Assembly: GCA_033085395.1 (NCBI GenBank) | Contig: JANQBS010000032.1 | Span: forward strand, 124,001-188,000 | From: Xanthoparmelia taractica | Taxonomy: Eukaryota > Ascomycota > Lecanoromycetes > Lecanorales > Parmeliaceae | DNA: 64,000 nucleotides | Reading direction: 5' to 3' | In this document: positions 22,386 through 32,597 of the stretch, piece after piece | Layout: each line of letters opens with the position of its first letter | Numbering within the stretch: the stretch's first letter is position 1 | Position numbers and translations under genes: made by a program | The notes under the pieces: generated by a model | Told to the model about the DNA's origin: nothing | Database searches by the model: none | Seen by the model: only the letters and a program-made list of their open reading frames with translations

Positions 22386-22589
22386 AAGGCAGCAGAACAA
22401 GTGATGATAGAGTGTCTTCTTAATGAGCCCTAGCCCTAATTTTCTGGATTAGCAATGTCGCCGCCATCTCATCTGCTTGATGACATATTCGTCGTCGATG
22501 CTTCCAGAATGAGTGAATATGATAGACACTCCTTACACGATGCGGCATCAACCTCTTCGTATACTTGACTCCCTTCTCATTCATCCGCC

Positions 22590-24956
22590 ATGAGCGCAAA
22601 TCCAGATCGGCCACCATTGAAGTGGTCAAATCAATTCAACGTCTTGCCTCCAGAGGCGACTCCTCCTCTACGCGGCGATAAGATCATCCTACCTCCCTCA
22701 GCACTTGAGCAGCTTCTCTCTGCTGCTACCGTGACCATCTCAAGCATATCTCAGCCGGCGACCGCTAGTTTCGATCCCTATAATCCCTATAGCTTCGCCG
22801 CTGAACGACAGGCTCGAGAGCAACTGGTCGAGCAGCAACAGAACCTACCACATCCTTTGACTTTTCGACTGGTGAACCCTGCGAATGGTAGGATCGTTTT
22901 TGCAGGTATCAGAGAATTCTCAGCTGCAGAAAGTGCGGTAGGACTGAGTCCCTTCTTGAGGCAATCCCTAGGCTTTGGTAGCCAGAAGGGTCCGGATGAG
23001 GTGAACGGGCTTGAGCATGATATAGGGGTCAATGGATCAGGAGTTCAAGAAGCGGGTGGAGTGTTTCCCAGGCTCACCGTGCATGTACAAGAGTTACCCA
23101 AAGGAACTCATGTCAAGCTCAGACCACTGGAGGCGGGGTACGACCCAGAAGACTGGAAGGCACTTCTGGAGCAGTACCTCCGTGACAACTACACGACACT
23201 GACAAATGGCGAGGTTCTTGCAATACCGGCTGGCAAGGAAGCGTTTCGGTTTCTGGTTGATGGGCTGAAACCACATAAAGAGGCGATTTCACTGGTAGAC
23301 ACGGATCTTGAAGTGGATATTGAGCCGTTGAATGAGGAGCAAGCCAGGGAAACCTTGCAAAGACTCGTGCAAAAATCCAAGAGAGCACCGGGAATAAACG
23401 AAGGGAGTCCTGCAGGCGGGACGATCACTATGAATACCAATGTCACAGGTCAGGTACGCCCTAGCGAGTACGTAGACTACAGCCTCGACCAATGGGATAA
23501 GGCCAAGGATCTAGAGCTCGAATTGACACCGCTTGATATCGACAAAGATATAGATCTGTTCGTCTCCCCATTCGGAGCCAGCCACCGCAGCAGACCAAGG
23601 GAGGAGGAATTCGTATTCGGCGATTTTTCAACAAGGACAACGAAAAGAGTCAAGATACGGCATACGAATTCAGATTTAGACCATGCAGAAGTCATATGGA
23701 TCTCTGTGAGAGGTTACGGAGAATCTAACCAAGACACTCATGAACAAGCTCCGGTACAGTACAATCTTCGCGTCTCGTCCATCGATGAGTTGTACATCTC
23801 GAATGGAGATGACACCACCATGACCGCTGACGAGGCCGTCGGGTCAGACGAAGAACGTTGTAGCAATTGCCACCAAGCTGTTCCCAAGCGCACAATGTTT
23901 CTCCATCAGAATTTCTGTCTACGAAACAACATCCTCTGCCCGCACTGTCATCTCGTCTTCCAGAAGTCGTCTTCAGAATGGCAAGATCATTGGCATTGTC
24001 CTCAGGACTCCTCTTATGGTAAAACGCTCTCTTCGCATACTAAGCACGATACCCTCATGCACACTTCCCGGTCATGTCCATCCTGTGACTATTCGGCCAC
24101 CAATACCCCTGACCTAGCACATCACCGAACCACGACTTGCCCTGGCAAGTTGATTCTCTGTCAATTTTGCCACTTACAAGTCCCACAGCAAGGCTCTGAT
24201 GATCCAAGCCCCGACTCCGCAGAAGTGATACTCTCCGGTCTGACACCTCACGAGCTTTCCGATGGTGCCAGGACCACTGAATGTCATATCTGTAGCAAAA
24301 TCATTCGCCTCCGCGACATGACGACCCATTTGAAGCATCACGACCTACAACGTCTCTCTCGCTCCAGGCCACGCGTCTGCAGAAACCTCAATTGCGGCCG
24401 CACGCTCGACGGCGTAAGCAAAGGTGGCGAAGTCAAAGTCCAAGCATCAAGAAACGATCTCGGTGTCTGTGACGCCTGTTTCGGCCCGCTATACGTGACA
24501 ATGTACGACCCAGACGGCAAGGCACTTCGACGGCGTGTAGAGCGAAAGTACCTCACGCAGCTCCTCACCGGATGTGGGCAACCCTGGTGCAGAAACGAGT
24601 ACTGCAAGAATGGTCGCAAGAATCTAGGTTTGCTGCAAGAGGGTCAGGCCATCTCATCAAAAGAAGCATTGGGAATGATCAAGCCGACTCTTGATGGGCT
24701 GAAAGATTTTAAGGTACCGGTTCATTTCTGCACGGATGAGGCGAGCCAGAAGAGGAGGGTTTTAGCTGATTTGGTTGCTACTGAGAGGAATGCAGGCAGG
24801 AAAGGAAAGGAGAAGGAAAGAGATGGCTTGGTAGAAGGAAGTGGCTATGAACTCGAATGGTGTGTGGCTGCATTGGAGGTAGCAGGCGGTGATTTGGATA
24901 AAGCTAGGGGCTGGTTACGAGATTTTGCGCCTACTAGAGCGGAGGCTGCGAAGTGA
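22590..24956 (+). CDS. UFD1-domain protein with zinc-finger, AZUL-like and UBA-like modules
   Basis: A single exon of 788 residues. Residues about 5-285 form a UFD1 double-psi barrel region (WSNQFNVLPPEA, IILPPSALEQLL, then LPKGTHVKLRPLEAGY and GLKPHKEAISLVDTDLEVDI), the substrate/ubiquitin-binding part of the Cdc48-Ufd1-Npl4 system. Residues about 424-590 are Cys/His-rich, TRAF-type-like pairs (CSNCHQAVP, CPHCHLVF, CPSCDYSA, CQFCHL, CHICSKIIRLRD). Around 655-672, LLTGCGQPWCRNEYCKN resembles the AZUL zinc module of the ubiquitin ligase Ube3a. The last 35 residues (ELEWCVAALEVAGGDLDKAR) look like a UBA helix bundle. It is distinct from canonical Ufd1, which lacks the zinc modules. A role in ubiquitin-dependent protein degradation is inferred from the domains; the partners are unknown. 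Confidence 0.8.
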   Translation: MSANPDRPPLKWSNQFNVLPPEATPPLRGDKIILPPSALEQLLSAATVTISSISQPATASFDPYNPYSFAAERQAREQLVEQQQNLPHPLTFRLVNPANGRIVFAGIREFSAAESAVGLSPFLRQSLGFGSQKGPDEVNGLEHDIGVNGSGVQEAGGVFPRLTVHVQELPKGTHVKLRPLEAGYDPEDWKALLEQYLRDNYTTLTNGEVLAIPAGKEAFRFLVDGLKPHKEAISLVDTDLEVDIEPLNEEQARETLQRLVQKSKRAPGINEGSPAGGTITMNTNVTGQVRPSEYVDYSLDQWDKAKDLELELTPLDIDKDIDLFVSPFGASHRSRPREEEFVFGDFSTRTTKRVKIRHTNSDLDHAEVIWISVRGYGESNQDTHEQAPVQYNLRVSSIDELYISNGDDTTMTADEAVGSDEERCSNCHQAVPKRTMFLHQNFCLRNNILCPHCHLVFQKSSSEWQDHWHCPQDSSYGKTLSSHTKHDTLMHTSRSCPSCDYSATNTPDLAHHRTTTCPGKLILCQFCHLQVPQQGSDDPSPDSAEVILSGLTPHELSDGARTTECHICSKIIRLRDMTTHLKHHDLQRLSRSRPRVCRNLNCGRTLDGVSKGGEVKVQASRNDLGVCDACFGPLYVTMYDPDGKALRRRVERKYLTQLLTGCGQPWCRNEYCKNGRKNLGLLQEGQAISSKEALGMIKPTLDGLKDFKVPVHFCTDEASQKRRVLADLVATERNAGRKGKEKERDGLVEGSGYELEWCVAALEVAGGDLDKARGWLRDFAPTRAEAAK

Positions 24957-25301
24957 ATGTGTATACTGTGGTTAGGAATATGGCATCAATTTCTCTTTGT
25001 ATCCATCTCAGGAATCAAACGAGACTCAAAGTCTAGATTGCCCTCTTGCTATGCGGTCCCTGGAGTCAATGGGTCTCAGACGGCAGTTCTTTACCGGTAA
25101 CGTTTGACGATGCTGACAATCTGCTTGAGCTTTAGAGTATGGGATCTGAGTTTATTTCTGTGTAGAGCACTATTTCTGGGCCAATCTCCGTGCCCGATGC
25201 GTGTAGAATATGTGTCACAAGATCTCAACTGTCATTCCAAAGATACTCTAACAACTTTGTACATTTCAGCTAAAGATCTACCCTTCTACCACAGCCTCAC
25301 C
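24957..25301. other. Intergenic, nothing recognised
   Basis: 345 bp between two convergent genes; it would hold both 3' ends. Confidence 0.5.
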
Positions 25302-26352
25302 TCATCCACTAGCAACCCTTCCCAACCCACCCGTTCCCTTACTCGAGAATATCCCCATGATGCCAAACCCAACGTAGAACAGCCCCAACGGATACGCCAC
25401 CAGCCCCCTCATACTCCGCATCCTTCCTACGGCGCAAAACATCTTACTGCTGCTATACGTGCACCAGCAAATCGCCAGCGAACTAATCACGTACCCGGCC
25501 GCCGTATCCATCGGCAACACCACGCCCACGAAACTCGTAAGAACCAAGGGAAGCAAGCAATAGCCCAGCACGCTGGCGCTGCGCGGAAACGTCAGCGTGC
25601 TCGACAGCTGCCCCCCGCCGGCCCCGCTCATGTGATCGTGTGCGGTGTGGGCGTACGAGGGTGTGGATGTTGGGGAGTTGCCTTCGGGAGGCGGGGACAT
25701 GAGGGAGAAGATTGTGTGGAGGGAGAGGGAGCCGACGAGGGCGAGGCCGTATATATAGCCGAAATGGACTTTGCCGGAGAAAAGGAGGAAGGTGCCGAAG
25801 AGGAGGAAGAAGAGGATGGGGCCCGCGAGGTCGGAGTCGTCCATTATGTGTTGGGAGATGGGGTGCAGAGGGTTGAGTACCGTGAGCGTCTGTACCAGTG
25901 GTCCGAGTCGTTAGCCTGTAGACCTCACATTTCATCTCCACTATCTAATGCAATTGAAGGGACAGCTGTACTCCAGGTCCGCGCTCCGCGAACGTACGTG
26001 CCGTAGCTTGTTTGTCACGTACCTTGCCCTTGATGTGCCCGAAATTGACCCCCAGTTCCTCCAACAGCGGCGGCTCCCCTTCATATCCCTCTGTTCCAAA
26101 CGCTGCGATCCAGCCTGTCCTCAACCCCCCTTGCTCTCCCATGCGCCCACTGACGCCCTGCCCGCCGAAACTGGGCGCCGCCCCGAATCCGCCGGAGCTC
26201 GGGTAGGCTTGTGAGGCTGACGGTTGGCCGTAGCCGTATTGTGCTTGTGAGGGGGTGGAATGCCCGGAGACGGGTGCCGCGTAGGTGGATGGGTAGAATT
26301 GGAGGTTCTGGGGGTTATAGGGTTGTTGCTGTTGGGGGTAGTATTGGGCCAT
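25302..26352 (-). CDS. YIP1: Yip1 family Golgi/ER membrane protein
   Basis: Two exons (26023-26352 and 25302-25889; 133-nt intron) join in phase into 305 residues. Residues 1-75 are Gln/Tyr/Pro/Gly-rich (QYYPQQQQPYNPQN). The conserved cytosolic motif EPPLLEELGVNFGHI follows, then TLTVLNPL, DLAGPILFFLLFGTFLL and the later helices (GYCLLPLVL, YVISSLAICWC, LVAYPLGLFYVGFGIMGIF), five membrane segments in all. In yeast Yip1 binds Rab GTPases (Ypt1, Ypt31) and works in COPII vesicle formation at the ER-Golgi boundary. The start is set by the ATG at 26352; an ORF that reaches to 26400 lacks one. Confidence 0.9.
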
Positions 26353-26914
26353 GGCGGCCGGGGGAAGGGGAGGGGATTTTGAACACAAGAGTCTAATCAA
26401 TAGGTTTTTCTGTGTTCGAAGCCCGTAATATGGGAGTTGTAGACTGTGATGCTGGTATGTTTGAAGCTTTATAATCTTCTGAGCGAGACGTGTTCTGAGA
26501 CAAATTTCTGGAGATGCCTGTAGGGCTGAGAAATCTTGACGCGGAAATGTTGGCCTTGGAGACTACCTTACTTTATCTCGGCATGGTCTCAAATACGACT
26601 GGCAGTATGAAGATACATAGAGCCAGTACATATGTCGAGATTATCGCTTCATTATTGCAGATCGAAGACGAGGCTTTCGAGCGCATTGACGCACCATGCA
26701 GGAAGTAATCGCAAGCAAGGTCTATGTTTCTAATCTTTACGCACCAATCCTACACAGGCCCACCCCAGGTTGAAAGCCGCATGAGCACGTCAGACAAGTG
26801 AGAGTGAAACCCCGGCCTGGATCTCCCTCTTCGATAAGACTTCTTCATCATTGTCTTTTCCTTGCTCCTCCTCTCTTTCCAACACCATTAGCTCCACGCA
26901 GTTAAAGATTACCC
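26353..26914. other. Intergenic, nothing recognised
   Basis: 562 bp upstream of YIP1. Contains only short frames with no family signal. Confidence 0.5.
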
Positions 26915-27975
26915 TTACACTCTCAATAAGGTCCTCGGACCGCGGTCACTGCAGCCATGATTTCGAACGGCGATGTGTCTCAAGCTCCTGCGTTCTTCCC
27001 TTGTTGCGCAGAGATACAACATTCTCCAAGCAATGAAATCTTTCTGAAATGACGACTCTTTCTTAGTCTTGGGTTCCCTTCTAGTGATGACAGACTGCAA
27101 GCCCGGCTGTTCCGAGGGTGTTGAACCATTAGTACCTGGTGAGGAATACTCGCCTTTCGTGACGGAATTTGCTACCTTTTGATTACGGTGATCTATCGAA
27201 GTGGCCTTGAGCTTGGTACTCTTACTAGCAACAGCAGGTACGAAAGCTCCATGGACTCTCACAGCCTCTGCGTATGGGTGCTCGGCTGGTGGGATACCGA
27301 GTCCATCGTCAATGGATGGATCCCCCGTGGTGTTCGAATTAGAATCCTCATTTTCAAGATTGGCAGAACGTGGTTTTCGAATCGGCCCCTCTCGCCTGCT
27401 GTTCTAGCGAACTTGCAGCAAGAGAACCGGCATCCTCGCAATGCGTGGGACTTTGGACATCGCTAATACCACCGGAGATATCTGTTGTTGGGGGCATTCT
27501 TTAGTTCGCATCTTGGCAGCCTTTAGAGAATCGGTTCTCAAGTACTCCCAACGTTTCTTGACTCCTTTCACCGTTCTGCCAAGTACACGTTCGCCAATGT
27601 GTTCCCAAGTCTTGCCTTCGTTCCGTAGATCAAATAAGGCCTCGTCTTCTTCTCTAGTCCATTTCTGGTGGAGACTCGACAGCGGAGCTAGGAATTCCAC
27701 CGTTGGCATCTATTGCCTTTGAGCGTGGGTTTGGTCGAGCGATTCAAATCGCGAGGTACGCTCAAGGCTTCTCCCTCGTCCGCCTCGTCACAATCCTCTT
27801 CAGGGTTCTCTACTGTCCTTATGTTTCTCTTTCTTGGTCTCTTACTAATGGCACCTGCTGGCTCGAAGGGTGCCGTCTTCCACTCTGGTGTAGTTCTGCT
27901 GGAATTCTTGGACTTTCTCAGGCTTTCTCGACTTCTGGCAATTGCTCCCCGGAGCGTGCCTCCGCCAGAGAGTGG
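26915..27975 (-). CDS. Myb/SANT-domain nuclear protein, 5' end unresolved
   Basis: The clear part starts at 27709: a single Myb/SANT repeat with KWTREEDEALFDLRNEGKTW, then HIGERVLGRTVKGVKKRWEYL. An intron of about 66 nt (donor after SPV, acceptor ttcgctag near 27391) removes an in-frame TAG and joins to a Ser/Thr-rich tail that ends at 26915. Upstream, 27975-27757 is open in another frame and very basic/acidic (SKRPRKRNIRTVENPEEDCD); a 50-nt intron (gtacct to caatag) would splice it in phase to Met-27709. I found no start codon in that upstream exon, so either another 5' exon exists or translation starts at 27709. One Myb repeat with a nuclear-localisation-like stretch suggests a DNA-binding regulator. 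No pathway can be named. Confidence 0.6.
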
Positions 27976-28017
27976 CTTCTTTCTAGCGTGGTGCTATCTC
28001 CGCGTACCCATATTTAA

Positions 28018-28690
28018 GTGGAAGTCCTTTTTAAGGGCTGTGGTTATAAGAAAATATGCCCAAAAGGAAAACAACGAACGTTGCCTGCTCTAGACGGTGG
28101 GAAGATATCGGAGCCGGTATTGCCCACCGGCCAATTTCTTGCCCGCCACAGTCATCCTCAAGCCGGAAATTGTCAGGAGACTCGAAACGGGGCCCTGCAT
28201 CATGGCCAAACCTCATCATTTCAAAAGGACAAATATATAGCGGCTAAGTTGCTAGGGCTTCACTGTCTACGCAAAAGGATCATCGGTCGCTCGCTGTCCT
28301 TATCGCTGGCGTCGAGCTCTGACCTGACAACTGTCAGGCTACATTTGATTGAGGAACTTGAAGACGCAGAGCTACGATTGAGACAAATCCTCCGGAAGCG
28401 CGGTCAAAGTTCTGAATGCCCAGACAAAATGTATCATCTATCTTTCCTTTGGGCTTTCCACCGCACCAGCTGACATCATAAGCAAACCGATTCCCAAACT
28501 TCCATGAAGATTCTATGGTCTGGATCTATTTCTTGACCATGCCTGGGTAGTCGTCGATCCGAGCGTTACCAAATCCAGAGTGGTTTGGGAAGAGGTTTTG
28601 GCCGAGGTCTGCAAGATCAACCGCGCGGAAAATTCCAATCATCTACCGCCCTACCAGCGCAGCAAGCTTTCAGACGCCTACTCTCGCAGT
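28018..28690 (+). pseudogene. Broken coding-like frames, family not recognised
   Basis: Several frames look coding but do not join. 28056 starts MPKRKTTNVACSRR; 28330-28400 carries a helical stretch (HLIEELEDAELRLRQILRK); 28395-28690 reads IIYLSFGLSTAPADIISKPI, a TGA where CGA would continue, then RFYGLDLFLDHAWVVVDP and KSRVVWEEVLAEVCKINRAE up to a TAA. The pattern fits a decayed gene with at least one frameshift and one stop. I do not recognise the family. It may equally be fortuitous open frame. Confidence 0.25.
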
Positions 28691-30445
28691 AAAGCATAAA
28701 AGCATTGATTCCATCAATGATCCTCTCCGTACCTTTTGAAACGTTAAGGGAAGTGACCCATGACTGATACAGTTAGATCTCAACGGACAGATCGACACTG
28801 GCGTTATAGGTTGCTTATGATTGGTGCTTGATTGCAGTACGCTCGTATTTTCCAGATCCATAATGCTGTCAATCGAAGCGGACTACGACGATTGATCTAA
28901 TATAGATAGCCCAACATCGGTTCTAGAACGCCTTTTTTGTCATCAGGTCTTCGGGGGCTTTGCCCAGGCAAGCAAGTCTGGCGAAAGCATGACAGGCAGA
29001 CCCGAAATATCCCTCAAATGGCGTGATCTCATCCCTTCCAGTCTTTAAAGAATAGCATCTTTAGATGCTTTCCGAACGCATTTCAGGTATCCCCAATTTC
29101 CACAGAAGGAAGGACTCTTCTAGTGGATCTGCCAAAAAAGGACACGGCACAGACAACAAGTAGCAGTACTCCGGCAGAGTATAATCCTTTTGGCATGACC
29201 ATGAACCTTTCTACAAGCCAGCCGCGACCTTTGACTCATGCCCATCTGTCGTGGTGGTCAAAACAGATACTTGCACCCCTCTAGGGCTCGGTATAGTAGG
29301 CTTCAAGTCGGCCAATAGCTGCTTCGTAGCCATGGCGTCAAGCTCCGCTGTCGACATCGAGTCTGCTCCAGGCTTCATACCATCAATTGTACCAATTTAT
29401 GCGTTGCTGGATGAGGTGTCGACCCAGCTTTCGTCGTCCTTAATGGACGGCTGGGGCGTGATGGGAGGCAGCCGCATCAAGGGCTGCTATGGTATCACTA
29501 ATGAGGATTGTGGCACCATACTTTATTTATTTTTAACTCCGCGCCTTTTTTACTTTGCTCGAACGTGCCATAGCACAAGATGTCAGACCGAGAATAGAAA
29601 AGCACAAGGTTCTAGAAAGATGAAGTTTCTAGAACAATGATGGAGGCCACAAGAAGATGAGAGATTGGAATGAAAAAGCAGGCTTTCTTCAGCTTGTAGA
29701 CAATTTTTACCAAACCACGAGAGCTTATTTTATACTATAGTTGCTTTCGGCTCAGTTGAGACTTGAGACTTGACACCTACCTCAAGAATTGACACCCAAC
29801 GCCGTGTTTAAGCGAGATCCCATCCACTGTCAAGTGCCTTTGATACTCTCTCTTAGCAGCCCCTCTTCCTGTGATTCATTGTAGCAATACTTTTTGACCC
29901 ACGAATGCTCGGTTTTCTCCTGAGCTTGATACATTCCAATCGTCATTCAACATCCCACCGGGATGAATCCCTGCTTGTCATTCACCGTCAGGGTCATCGG
30001 TCTAGGGCCACGACCATATATCCGCCGTCGCACTATGCACTGCACGGACTATGTACTGGACAAGTCCCCGCTTCCACTGCGAAGCAAACTCGTAGGGATA
30101 TCTTAAAGTTCAGCCATTTAGTGGTTGTCTTATCGCCCAACAGACCAATCGAGACACATTTACGAGCACGATACTCAAGTAGGAAGTGTTGGCCGCAAGT
30201 TCACTGAACGGGAAAGTCGGACACCCGGACACCCGAGATTCCGTGGCGATATTCGGACTAGAGTCGATATTAGCGCCCGAGACTATCCATGTCAGCTGGC
30301 AGCTCTTCAAGCGGAGCGAATCTGAATACTTAAAGCCAGGGAAGTATCTTTAAGTCGAGATGGCTTCAACTCGCAAGCTCAACTTCGTCCCAGATATCGT
30401 CATTTTGCCTGGCCTGTATACTAGGTTCAAAAGCAGATATCCACC
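28691..30445. other. Gene-poor interval
   Basis: 1.75 kb with short frames only. The longest one (29251-29640, plus) has no motif or convincing codon pattern. It includes the promoter of the SnoaL-like gene at its right end. Confidence 0.45.
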
Positions 30446-30889
30446 ATGACTCTCTCTCCACAAAGGAAAACAGCCGAATCACTAGTGGCAGCATTCAACA
30501 ACATGGACGTCGATGGCATTATAGCTCACCGCAGTCCAGACTGCCTCCGCCACTTCATACCGACATCAATGGGCTTCCCACCACAAGATAATGCGACGTA
30601 TGGAGATTCATTACAACAGCTGTCCACCATCTTCCAAAACTTCTCATGTACCATCAATGATTTGCTCGAAGACAAACAGACCAAACGCATCTGTTTATAT
30701 TTAAGTGCTAGAGGCGACACTATGGCGGGAGAATATGTCAACGAATACATGTGGCTGCTTGATTTCGACGAGAGTGGGGAGAAGATCATCTGCTCGAAGG
30801 AGTATTCGGATACAGCTATGGCGCGAGATTTCTTCCCAAAGCTGAAGGCTGCGATGACTGAGCGGCGTGAGCAATTGAACGGCCAATAA
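30446..30889 (+). CDS. SnoaL-like (NTF2-fold) small protein
   Basis: A single exon of 147 residues. The layout is that of fungal SnoaL-like proteins: an N-terminal helix ETAESLVAAFNNMD-type segment (AESLVAAFNNMDVDGIIAHR), CLRHFIPTSMGFPP, a central DSLQQLSTIFQNFSCTIND, and strands ICLYLSARGDTMAGEYVNEY followed by IICSKEYSDT. Members fold as alpha+beta cones and serve as cyclases, hydrolases or binding proteins, often beside secondary-metabolism genes. No such cluster is visible here. A single short gene standing alone gives no substrate. Confidence 0.75.
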   Translation: MTLSPQRKTAESLVAAFNNMDVDGIIAHRSPDCLRHFIPTSMGFPPQDNATYGDSLQQLSTIFQNFSCTINDLLEDKQTKRICLYLSARGDTMAGEYVNEYMWLLDFDESGEKIICSKEYSDTAMARDFFPKLKAAMTERREQLNGQ

Positions 30890-31506
30890 AAACGCTGGTG
30901 GGGTAGATATTTGGTCCGTGAGTCTTAAGGAAAAATCTCCTTCGTAATTGATTCGTTACCTATATCTATAGCACACTCTCTGACCGATAAACCAGGATCA
31001 ACTTGGTTTTGGCCAAATTGCGGCATCTTTGGGGTTTTTTTTGCAGCATATTGGATGCTTCATTTCAGGCTCAACGAGCACAGGAGTCAACAGACACTTT
31101 AGAATACGTCATGCCTTTATGAAAAATAGGACCAGTTTCGCAGCAGTAACTGGCTACTCCCAGAATCCTCCGCTTTCCAATCATCGTTCTCCAACGTCCC
31201 AACTTCAGAATATCTGCGCAAGAAGTTATGCGGTATCCGGAATGGAATATTGCTCCTACGCCATTGCTAATTTCTACTGTCTTTCCCTCCTTCCTTCTTT
31301 GTCGACCCAAAACATCCAGCAGCAAGTTCTGTAGCGCAGAGCTTACGTGGCAGCGCTCGAGGGAAGTCGTCTTAGGCACGAGTAAGCACATTCTAATTCA
31401 ATGAAAAGACTACTTGTTGGTGCTTTTAGAATGGTCGTCGTCAGCCTTCCCACCATGTTGGTTAGCTGCTCAGCTAATCCGTCACTAGAACCCTGTTCTT
31501 GCAGTG
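30890..31506. other. Intergenic, nothing recognised
   Basis: 617 bp between convergent genes; no supported gene. Confidence 0.5.
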
Positions 31507-32597
31507 TCAATCCCAAGTAAACTTTTCAATGTCTGATTCCTTCACGTTCTCGACCTCAAAGAAGCGAACCCACGGTCTGTAGATGGGCACGATCGGCTCC
31601 TGGGGGCCCCTCTTACTACAGATCCTGAATATGTTGACTTCGAAGCATGTTTCGTACGCGTCATTGATCTTCTGCGACCAGGATCCCTGACAGAAACGTT
31701 CAGTATGACACTGCCAAGATAGTCCGCTCAGACCTGAGACCTTACCTCAGCAGTAGCAAGCACGAGAAACGCCTTCAAAAATGCCGTCGCCTCTTTCCAG
31801 TCCCTTAGCCTTGCCCCATCTCTCTTGAGGTATTCTCCAAGCGTGTAGCCGTGTTCTCCCCACGATTGAAAAACCCGCCATCCTTCGCGACCAATAGCCA
31901 AAACGAAGGTGTGGGCGAAAGAAGAGTAGCCCATGGGCTTGTTTCCGTTCTCGCCTCGCTCAATCATCTCGACGTCTACCAGGCTGACGCTCAACACGGT
32001 ACACTTTCCTACTTTTCCGTCGATAGCTGCCTTCTTGGCCTGAGCGAACCTTGGGGCCAGGCTTGCCGATGGTGTGACGCTGATCATGGACATGGTTGGC
32101 AGGCCACCCAGCCTTCGCGACTGGAACTTGAGGGCTTCAAACATGATGTTGGCATCTTTAGGCACCGCATGTAGGAGCACCAGGGTGGCAGCCAGCTTGC
32201 AGGAATTCCAAGGTAGGCTCTTGCCTACGAGCGCCCGGGAGGCGGTCTGGTACGCAGAGTGCTTTACTTCAGCTTCGCCCATGGTGACACTTGTCTGGAT
32301 GGCGGCAAATCTGGAGGAAGCTATTTGGATGCCGTTGTCGAAGAAGTGGTAGATCTTTGCGAAGAGACAGTTGAGTGGTGAGGGTGTTCGGGATGAGGAA
32401 AGCTCATCGGGCTTGGCCTTACCCTGTGTTAGAAACGCAGAGAGCGTGGCATTCGGCTTGTTGGCTTCTGGTGGTAGCTGGCCGGTCATTCGCATAAAGT
32501 CTTGCATCAGATAGCCTGGAGGAGGAAGCTCTGTCATGTACGGTGTTGCGGAGCTTTCAGATTGCCTATCCGGGTCTTGATCCTGCCGTGGTCTCAT
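31507..32597 (-). CDS. Fungal protein of unknown function, 343 aa
   Basis: Two exons (31746-32597 and 31507-31686; 59-nt intron gtaagg to gtcag) join in phase. The start is the ATG at 32597 (MRPRQDQDPDR); the open frame further upstream has no ATG. Residues 1-90 are polar and probably disordered. The middle (about 95-300) mixes helices and strands, with FRAKIYHFFDNG-like and SFAHTFVLAIGREGWRVFQ segments, the latter with the look of a cysteine-protease-like or papain-like fold around a His, but no catalytic set is evident. The C-terminal exon ends RPWVRFFEVENVKESDIEKF. I do not recognise the family; similar single-copy unknowns are common in Pezizomycotina. Confidence 0.7.

Noticed and set aside
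23094..23446. Antisense frames opposite the UFD1-domain gene
   Set aside because: They are shadows of a strongly coding 788-residue frame and have no family motifs of their own.
25104..26006. Plus-strand 300-codon frame overlapping YIP1
   Set aside because: Low-complexity His/Arg/Glu-rich translation; the minus strand encodes a recognisable five-helix Yip1 protein.
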